Positions 4,834 to 9,926 of a DNA stretch of 9,926 nucleotides are shown here, piece after piece; the first letter of the stretch is position 1; each line of letters begins with the position of its first letter. The stretch covers positions 1 through 9,926 of the forward strand of contig DAOUJX010000001.1 of the NCBI GenBank assembly GCA_034422075.1, in the 5' to 3' direction. This DNA comes from S34-282 sp034422075. Its GTDB lineage: Bacteria; Chloroflexota; Dehalococcoidia; Lucifugimonadales; Australimonadaceae. The notes beneath the pieces were generated by a model that saw only the letters and a program-made list of their open reading frames with translations, was not told the origin of the DNA and made no database searches. Position numbers and translations under genes: made by a program.

Positions 4834-6057
4834 ATGAGGCGCACGCTGTCTACTCCCACGACATCGAGCGTAAGCACTCCGGTCGGCACCGCCATCGAGC
4901 GTGCGCTCACCGGCGAGGTGCTGACCGCTGCCGACGGCTACGCGCTAATCGGCGCAGAGGGCGCTGACCGCGACGCGCTGCTGCGTGCCGCCGTTCGCCT
5001 CAACCTGCGTGCGCGCCCGCACCGGCGCATCACCTGCTCGCGCAAGGTGTTCATCCCGCTGACCAACTTGTGCCGCGACCGCTGCGGCTACTGCACCTTC
5101 GTCAAAGGGCCGCATCAGCCCGGCGCCTACACGATGACACCCGACGAAGTGCTTGCCGTTGCGCGCAAGGGCGCAGAGTTGGGCTGCAAGGAGGCGCTCT
5201 TCAGCCTCGGTGACCACCCTGAGTGGCGCCACAACGAGATGTCGGAGACGCTCGCTCAACTCGGCTACGCCTCCACCCCTGCTTATGTTGCGGCCATGTC
5301 CAAGCTGGTGTTGGAGGAGACGGGCCTGCTGCCCCACACCAACTGCGGCGTGCTTGACCATGGCGAGATGGCCGAGATAGCTCCCTACAATGCCAGCATG
5401 GGCATCATGCTCGAGTCGGTCAGCCCTGCCCTATTCGAGCCCGGGGGCGCGCACTACGGCACGACCTCCAAGTCGCCGGAGTTGCGCATCGCAACGCTTG
5501 AGACTGCGGGGGCGCTCGGCATCGCCATGACGACCGGCATCCTGCTCGGCATCGGCGAGTCGCCCGAGGATCGCGTCGATTCGCTGCTAGCCATCCGGCA
5601 GGTGCAGGCCCGATGGGGCAACGTGCAGGAGATCATCATCCAGAACTTCCGCGCCAAGCCCACCACGCGCATGCGGACGGCCGCAGAGCCAGGCACGCCG
5701 GATATTCTGCGCACGCAAGCAGCAGCGAGGCTGCTGCTCGGCCCTACGATGAACATCGAATCGCCGCCGAACCTCAACCGTGGCGAATGCGCGCAATACC
5801 TGGGCGCAGGGATCAACGATTGGGGTGGCATCTCGCCGTTGACCAAGGATTTCATCAACCCCGAGGCCGCGTGGCCGGAGGTCGAAGAGTTGCGCGCACA
5901 GACCGCCGACGCCGGCTATACGCTCCGCGAGCGCCTCGGCCTCTACCCGGAGTACGTGCGCGACGGACGGTGGTTTACGTCCCACGCCGTGGCGCGGCGC
6001 GTTAGCGAACTGACGGAAGACGATGGCTACGTACATCCCGGCTTGGAACGCTGGTAG
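4834..6057 (+). CDS. cofG: 7,8-didemethyl-8-hydroxy-5-deazariboflavin synthase, CofG subunit
   Basis: This 407-residue radical SAM enzyme works with CofH to make FO, the F420 chromophore. CofG carries out the second half, turning the CofH product into the deazaflavin ring. The 4Fe-4S motif CRDRCGYC supplies Cys80, Cys84 and Cys87 in the CxxxCxxC spacing of the family. Other family marks are LFSLGDHPE, LPHTNCGVL, the MGIMLESVSP segment, TTGILLGIGE, QEIIIQNFRAKP and the C-terminal GINDWGGISPLTKDFINPE. The open frame extends upstream to 4615, but that part is antisense to the membrane protein gene. ATG 4834 gives a family-like length with a short N-terminal extension before ALTGEVLTAADG. The ribosome-binding site is weak. 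As a stand-alone protein it contrasts with the fused FbiC of mycobacteria. It is the first gene of a plus-strand operon, 33 nt before cofH. Confidence 0.95.
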   Translation: MRRTLSTPTTSSVSTPVGTAIERALTGEVLTAADGYALIGAEGADRDALLRAAVRLNLRARPHRRITCSRKVFIPLTNLCRDRCGYCTFVKGPHQPGAYTMTPDEVLAVARKGAELGCKEALFSLGDHPEWRHNEMSETLAQLGYASTPAYVAAMSKLVLEETGLLPHTNCGVLDHGEMAEIAPYNASMGIMLESVSPALFEPGGAHYGTTSKSPELRIATLETAGALGIAMTTGILLGIGESPEDRVDSLLAIRQVQARWGNVQEIIIQNFRAKPTTRMRTAAEPGTPDILRTQAAARLLLGPTMNIESPPNLNRGECAQYLGAGINDWGGISPLTKDFINPEAAWPEVEELRAQTADAGYTLRERLGLYPEYVRDGRWFTSHAVARRVSELTEDDGYVHPGLERW

Positions 6058-6090
6058 GGGTGCGACAGGAATAGGACGAGGCAAACAGCG

Positions 6091-7440
6091 ATGACGCAAC
6101 GCAAAGAATTCGCACATCTCTACGACGCTGTCGAGCGCCTGCTCGATGCGTCCGCTCCAGAGATCTCCCGCGTCCTGGATAAGGCGCTGGCAGGCGGCGA
6201 GGTGACGGTGGACGAGGGCGAGACGCTCTTCTCCGCCGACGGCTCCGCACTGATCGCCCTTATGGCCGCCGCCGACACGCTGCGGCACCAGGCCAACGGC
6301 GACCTAGTGACCTACGTCGTCAACCGCAACATCAACTTCACCAACGTCTGCATTAAGCACTGCGGCTTCTGCGCCTTTTCGCGCGACCATCGCGAGGAAG
6401 AGGGCTACTTCCTGCCGCTGAACGAGATTGTACGGCGCGCGGCGGAGGCAGCGGAGTTGGGCGCGACGGAGGTCTGCGTCCAAGCAGGCCTGCCGCCCAA
6501 GATGGAAGGTGCGCTCTATGCCGACCTGACGCGTGCGCTCAAGGAAGCGCTCCCCGATATGCACGTCCATGGCTTTTCTCCCGAGGAGGTGCTTTATGGC
6601 GCTGTCCGCTCGCGCATGCCCGTCGCCGACTACCTGCAGACGCTCAAGGAAGCAGGCGTAGGATCACTCCCAGGGACGTCTGCCGAGGTACTGGTGCAGT
6701 CGGTGCGCGAGCGCATCGCGCCAGGGCGCATCACCGTCGAGCAGTGGCGCGAGGTGATTACGAGCGCGCACCGAGCCGGAATCCCGACCACGTCCACCAT
6801 CATGTTCGGCCATGTCGAGACCGACCGAGAGCGCGCCGAACACCTGGCGTTCGTCCGGGACGTGCAGAAGGAGACAGGCGGCATCACCGAATTCGTGCCC
6901 CTCTCCTTCGTCCACACCGAAGCGCCCATGTGGCAGAAGCAGTTAGTTAGTGGCATTCGCCCGGGCGCAACGGGCGTTGACGTCATCCGGATGCACGCAA
7001 TTGCGCGGATCATGCTGCACGGCCACGTCCACAACATCCAATGTTCGTGGGTCAAGGAGGGACCGAAACTGGCGCAGGTGCTCCTGACCGCCGGTTGCAA
7101 TGACGTCGGCGGGACGCTCGTCAACGAGAGCATCTCCACCTCCGCAGGCGCGTCATACGGCCAGCTCGTCCCACCGTCCGAATTGCGTCGGTGGATACGC
7201 GGCGCTGGCCGCGTCCCAGCGGAGCGCACCACGTTGTACGACATACGCCGCACATTCGAGGAAGAGCCGCCCGATCCGGAGCCACTCGACATTGCCGCGC
7301 AAGACCCGTCGCGCTTCGGCTCCTACCACGAGCTGATACAGATGGGCGAGTACCGCTACGAGGGGCAACGCGCGCCCGATTTGCAAGGGCCGACGCTGGT
7401 CGAGGTGCTGCGCCGCAAGGCAGGCACCGCGAGTGGCTAG
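6091..7440 (+). CDS. cofH: 5-amino-6-(D-ribitylamino)uracil--L-tyrosine 4-hydroxyphenyl transferase, CofH subunit of FO synthase
   Basis: This 449-residue radical SAM protein joins the 4-hydroxybenzyl part of tyrosine to 5-amino-6-ribitylaminouracil, the first step of FO synthesis. NRNINFTNVCIKHCGFCAFS holds the cluster cysteines Cys87, Cys91 and Cys94. GATEVCVQAGLPP, MHVHGFSPEEV, GSLPGTSAEVL, PTTSTIMFGHVET, PLSFVHTEAPM, GCNDVGGTLVNESIS and the late RTTLYDI follow in the order expected for CofH. The ATG at 6091 has AGGACGAGG about 9 nt upstream. The last 60 or so residues, rich in Glu and Pro and then GSYHELIQMGEYRYEG, make it somewhat longer than most family members. Its last 8 nt overlap the start of cofD (GTG 7433), which suggests translational coupling. 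It uses a riboflavin-pathway intermediate as substrate. Confidence 0.96.
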   Translation: MTQRKEFAHLYDAVERLLDASAPEISRVLDKALAGGEVTVDEGETLFSADGSALIALMAAADTLRHQANGDLVTYVVNRNINFTNVCIKHCGFCAFSRDHREEEGYFLPLNEIVRRAAEAAELGATEVCVQAGLPPKMEGALYADLTRALKEALPDMHVHGFSPEEVLYGAVRSRMPVADYLQTLKEAGVGSLPGTSAEVLVQSVRERIAPGRITVEQWREVITSAHRAGIPTTSTIMFGHVETDRERAEHLAFVRDVQKETGGITEFVPLSFVHTEAPMWQKQLVSGIRPGATGVDVIRMHAIARIMLHGHVHNIQCSWVKEGPKLAQVLLTAGCNDVGGTLVNESISTSAGASYGQLVPPSELRRWIRGAGRVPAERTTLYDIRRTFEEEPPDPEPLDIAAQDPSRFGSYHELIQMGEYRYEGQRAPDLQGPTLVEVLRRKAGTASG

Positions 7441-8383
7441 ACGCTACCTCGCGATTGCGGGCGGCGTGGGCGGCGCGAAGCTCGCCTTCGGTCTATCGCG
7501 CATCCTCCCTCCTGATCGGCTGACTATCGCGGTCAATACGGGCGATGACGAGATATTCCACGGCCTGCACGTATCACCCGATGTGGACACCGTCACCTAC
7601 ACGCTCGCCGGCATTTCCAACGACGAGGTGGGGTGGGGGCTCGAAGACGAGTCGTTCCGCACCCTCGGCGCGCTCGAGCGATTGGGCGCGGATACGTGGT
7701 TTCGCCTCGGCGACCTCGATCTTGCGACGCACATCCACCGCACCAACGCGCTGCGCAGCGGCAAGACGCTGACGGAGGTGACGGCGGACATCGCTACGCG
7801 GCTGGGCGTGCGCCATCCCATTGTCCCGATGAGCGACGACCCTGTACGGACCATTGTGCTGACAAACGAGGGAGAACTGGCGTTTCAGCACTACTTCGTG
7901 CGCCGCCACTGCGAGCCACGCATCACGGGAGTGCGGTTCGATGGTGCGGATTCGGCGCGGCCATCGCCGCCCTTTCGAGCCGCGCTCGAAGAGTGCGACG
8001 CGCTGCTCTTCTGCCCTTCCAATCAGATGGTGAGCACCGGCCCCGTGCTCGCAGTGCCTGGCGTCCAACAGGCCATCGCACGATTCAGCGGCGTGCGCAT
8101 CGCCGTTAGCCCGATCGTCGGCGGACAGGCGGTCAAGGGCCCTGCTGCCAAGATGATGGCCGAGCTAGGCGAAAGCGTCTCGTGCGTCGGCGTCGCGCGC
8201 CGCTACGTCGGCCTGTGCGACGCATTCGTCCTCGATACCATCGACGCCGCCCATACCGACGCCGTAGCCGCCCTCTGCATGCGCCCCTATGTGACCAACA
8301 CCATCATGCAGACAGACGCGGACAAGGTGCGGCTAGCGGAAGAGTTGGTAGGGTTGGCCGAAGAAGCACCCACGGTTTGGTAG
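7433..8383 (+). CDS. cofD: 2-phospho-L-lactate (or enolpyruvyl) transferase CofD/FbiA
   Basis: This 316-residue cytoplasmic enzyme transfers the phospho-acid unit from its guanylylated carrier to FO, forming F420-0 or dehydro-F420-0. The N-terminal GGVGGAK (10-16), NTGDDEIFHGLHVSPDVDTVTYTL (35-58), FRLGDLDLATHIHRT (90-104), the EEYFVRR-like FQHYFVRRH segment, FCPSNQMVSTGPVLAVPG and VSPIVGGQAVKGPAAKMM are all in family order. Length is typical. Two normally well-kept spots differ from the pattern I know: GDLD where GDRD is usual, and SNQ where SNP is usual. The sequence does not tell whether the donor comes from 2-phospholactate or phosphoenolpyruvate. The GTG start at 7433 overlaps the cofH end by 8 nt, with AAGGCAGG upstream inside cofH. 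cofC follows after 18 nt or less. Confidence 0.95.
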   Translation: MARRYLAIAGGVGGAKLAFGLSRILPPDRLTIAVNTGDDEIFHGLHVSPDVDTVTYTLAGISNDEVGWGLEDESFRTLGALERLGADTWFRLGDLDLATHIHRTNALRSGKTLTEVTADIATRLGVRHPIVPMSDDPVRTIVLTNEGELAFQHYFVRRHCEPRITGVRFDGADSARPSPPFRAALEECDALLFCPSNQMVSTGPVLAVPGVQQAIARFSGVRIAVSPIVGGQAVKGPAAKMMAELGESVSCVGVARRYVGLCDAFVLDTIDAAHTDAVAALCMRPYVTNTIMQTDADKVRLAEELVGLAEEAPTVW

Positions 8384-8401
8384 CCTGCATTGAGCGACGC
8401 C

Positions 8402-9103
8402 ATGCCCCCTGCCCTTTGGATTGTGATCCCCATGAAGCCGCTTGCGGAAGCGAAGATGCGGCTCGCCTCGCGCCTGATGGAGACGGAGCGCAGAGGCGTC
8501 GCGCTAGCGATGCTCGCCCACGTCACATCCATCGCGAGCGCCGCCGTTGGACGAGAGCAGTGCATCGTCGTCGGGGGCGACGAATTGGTGGAGGAAGCGG
8601 CGCGGGAATCGGGCGCGCGGTGGGAGCCCGAGCGCGGCCACGACCTGAACTCATCGCTAACGCTCGCAATCGCGCAGTGCTGGGCGGAGGGCGCGCAAGC
8701 CGTCCTGGTATTGCCAGCCGACGTGCCAATGCTCGCGGCGTCGGACATCGGTGTGCTGCTCGATGCGAGCGACGGGCTCACACAACCCGCCGGCGTCATG
8801 GCGATGTCGGACGGCGGCACGAATGCGATGCTCTGGCCAGCTGGTGTCCACTTCGCCCCATCGTTCGGCGAGCGCTCCTTCGGCCGCCATCAGAGCAACG
8901 CAGCGGCGGCAGGGCGTCCGCTCGCCCCTGCGCTAGCTCCGGGCCTCGCCTTCGACGTTGACACGGTCGACGACCTCGACTACGCCAACGCAAACGTGAC
9001 GGGGTTCAGAGAGTCGGTGGCCGAGTGGACAGGCCGCGCGCAGGTATGGATGGCCGAGCACCCTCTCCGTGCGCCATGGGAGATAGGATTGGGCGATGAG
9101 TGA
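8402..9103 (+). CDS. cofC: Phospholactate/phosphoenolpyruvate guanylyltransferase CofC/FbiD
   Basis: This is a 233-residue nucleotidyltransferase-fold enzyme that activates a three-carbon phospho-acid with GTP to supply the CofD donor. The N-terminal IVIPMKPLAEAKMRLA (7-22) is the GTP-binding signature. It is followed by GHDLNSSLTLAI, VLVLPADVPML (metal-binding Asp), MSDGGTNAMLW, FGERSFGRHQSNAAAAG and FDVDTVDDL, all typical of CofC. About 38 residues follow the last motif (VTGFRESVAEWTGRAQVWMAEHPLRAPWE), longer than in short family members. The ATG at 8402 is chosen because it begins right before the first strand; a TTG at 8390 would add four residues and lie 6 nt after the cofD stop. Neither start has a strong ribosome-binding site, and coupling to cofD is likely. 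The end overlaps the next gene by 8 nt. Confidence 0.94.
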   Translation: MPPALWIVIPMKPLAEAKMRLASRLMETERRGVALAMLAHVTSIASAAVGREQCIVVGGDELVEEAARESGARWEPERGHDLNSSLTLAIAQCWAEGAQAVLVLPADVPMLAASDIGVLLDASDGLTQPAGVMAMSDGGTNAMLWPAGVHFAPSFGERSFGRHQSNAAAAGRPLAPALAPGLAFDVDTVDDLDYANANVTGFRESVAEWTGRAQVWMAEHPLRAPWEIGLGDE

Positions 9104-9926
9104 CGTGAAGATCGGCGTGCTGCTCGCGACGCGCGGCCTCGTCATGCGGGCGCAGCGCGAGGGCACACCCGCTAACGCCGAGGCCTTTCTGGAACTAGCG
9201 GAGCGCGCAGAAGCTGCGGACCTCGACTCCATTTGGGTCGGCGACAGCCTCGTATCCAAGCCGCGCCTGGAGCCGGTGACGGCGCTTGCCGCGGCTTCTG
9301 CACGCACCCGGCGAGTGCGGCTGGGCACCGCCGTCATGCTGCCCGCCATCCGCCACCCCGTCCCGCTTGCCCACAGTCTGGCCACGCTCGACGTGCTATC
9401 GGACGGACGGCTGGTCGTCGGCGCGGGCGTCGGCGGTGCGTTTACTCCGGAGCAGGCTCAGGACTGGACGGCGGCTGGCGTCGATCCAAAGACGCGCACC
9501 GGACGGTTGACGGAGATGGTGCAAGTGATGAAGCGGCTGTGGGCGGAGGACGACGTGCGGTTCGAGGGACGCCACTTCCGCTTGGACGGCGTCACGCTCC
9601 ACCCGCGCCCCGTGCAGCCAGCTGGCGTGCCGCTGCTGCTCGGCGTCCACCACCGCACGGGATCTGAGGCGCAGTACCGGCGTGCCGCGCGCTATGCCGA
9701 CGGCATCATCGGCATAACGGACGCGCCGAACGAATTCGCGCAGGCGGCGCAGCGCGTCATGATGCTAGCGGCTGAAGAGGGGCGCGACCCCGCCGACCTC
9801 GAGCGCGTCTTCTACCTCACCGTGAACATCGACGATGACCCGACGGCGGCGCTGGCCGACGCCGACGACTTCCTGATGGCCTACTACGGCGTGCGCCATT
9901 GGGGCGAGCGATGGGGGCCGTGGGGA
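9096..9926 (+). CDS. LLM-class flavin/F420-dependent oxidoreductase, 5' part
   Basis: The frame is open from ATG 9096 to the right edge, 277 codons with no stop, so the C-terminus is missing. It is a luciferase-like TIM-barrel protein: VKIGVLLATRG (first strand), FLELAERAEAADLDSIWVGDSL (31-52), VTALAAASARTRRVRLGTAVMLP, RHPVPLAHSLATLDVLSDGRLVVGAGVGG (86-114), then GRLTEMVQVMKRLWAEDDVRFEGRHFRLDG and a YADGIIGI strand. These features fit bacterial F420-dependent members of the family, though FMN-dependent relatives share them. Its start overlaps the cofC stop as ATGAGTGA, so it is probably translated with the F420 genes, which supports F420 as cofactor. The substrate is unknown. No signal peptide is present. 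AGATAGGA about 10 nt before the start may serve as a weak ribosome-binding site. Confidence 0.92.
   Translation, partial: MSDVKIGVLLATRGLVMRAQREGTPANAEAFLELAERAEAADLDSIWVGDSLVSKPRLEPVTALAAASARTRRVRLGTAVMLPAIRHPVPLAHSLATLDVLSDGRLVVGAGVGGAFTPEQAQDWTAAGVDPKTRTGRLTEMVQVMKRLWAEDDVRFEGRHFRLDGVTLHPRPVQPAGVPLLLGVHHRTGSEAQYRRAARYADGIIGITDAPNEFAQAAQRVMMLAAEEGRDPADLERVFYLTVNIDDDPTAALADADDFLMAYYGVRHWGERWGPWG

Noticed and set aside
5587..6288. Long minus-strand open frames opposite cofG and cofH (also 6630-7292)
   Set aside because: Such antisense frames are expected in high-GC coding DNA; the translations have no recognisable domain, and the plus-strand genes are certain.
8182..8961. 259-codon plus-strand frame across cofD and cofC
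   Set aside because: Arg-rich out-of-frame translation spanning the boundary of two well-supported genes.
1..9926. Search for mobile elements, CRISPR, tRNA/rRNA, toxin-antitoxin or defence genes
   Set aside because: No transposase, integrase, repeat array, tRNA-like cloverleaf, or toxin/antitoxin or defence domain was seen; every long open region is explained by metabolic or membrane genes.

Overview
This is a high-GC bacterial chromosomal window with nine protein-coding genes and almost no free space. There is no sign of phage, transposon, CRISPR or RNA genes. The right half is a coenzyme F420 biosynthesis operon with separate cofG and cofH genes, not the single fused fbiC of most actinobacteria. 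Split cofG/cofH, an LLM-class flavin/F420 oxidoreductase, an ArsM-like methyltransferase and a large YtcJ-type amidohydrolase together would suit a member of the Chloroflexota (for example the SAR202/Dehalococcoidia side). That placement is inference from gene content; the window holds no phylogenetic marker.

Layout, left to right. The end of an ArsM-type arsenite methyltransferase (to 538, +) converges on a YtcJ-like metal-dependent amidohydrolase (563-2179, -). A GC-rich stem-loop sits at the junction. Next on the minus strand is a two-helix potassium channel with a cytoplasmic RCK/TrkA-N domain (2263-3000, -), then a gap of about 180 bp carrying a 22-bp dyad. A phospholipase/carboxylesterase-type alpha/beta hydrolase (3179-3823, -) and a small single-domain cupin (3901-4308, +) are divergent around a perfect palindrome at 3851-3866. 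The cupin converges, with overlapping stop codons, on a small four-helix membrane protein of unknown function (4305-4748, -).

From 4834 rightward, all on the plus strand, come cofG, cofH, cofD, cofC and an LLM-class oxidoreductase that runs off the right edge. CofG and CofH make the deazaflavin FO from tyrosine and the riboflavin precursor 5-amino-6-ribitylaminouracil. CofC activates a three-carbon phospho-acid with GTP, and CofD transfers it to FO to give F420-0 (or its dehydro form). The LLM protein is a likely user of the finished cofactor. The genes are packed tightly, with 8-nt overlaps at cofH/cofD and cofC/LLM, so translational coupling is likely. The glutamate ligase cofE, needed for the poly-glutamate tail, is not in the window and may lie downstream or elsewhere.

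I found no clear undescribed system. The points most worth a second look are the tight coupling of one particular LLM enzyme to F420 synthesis, a potassium channel that appears to lack the second half of its RCK domain, an amidohydrolase that has lost a usually conserved motif residue, and several short palindromes and promoter-like elements at divergent gene starts.
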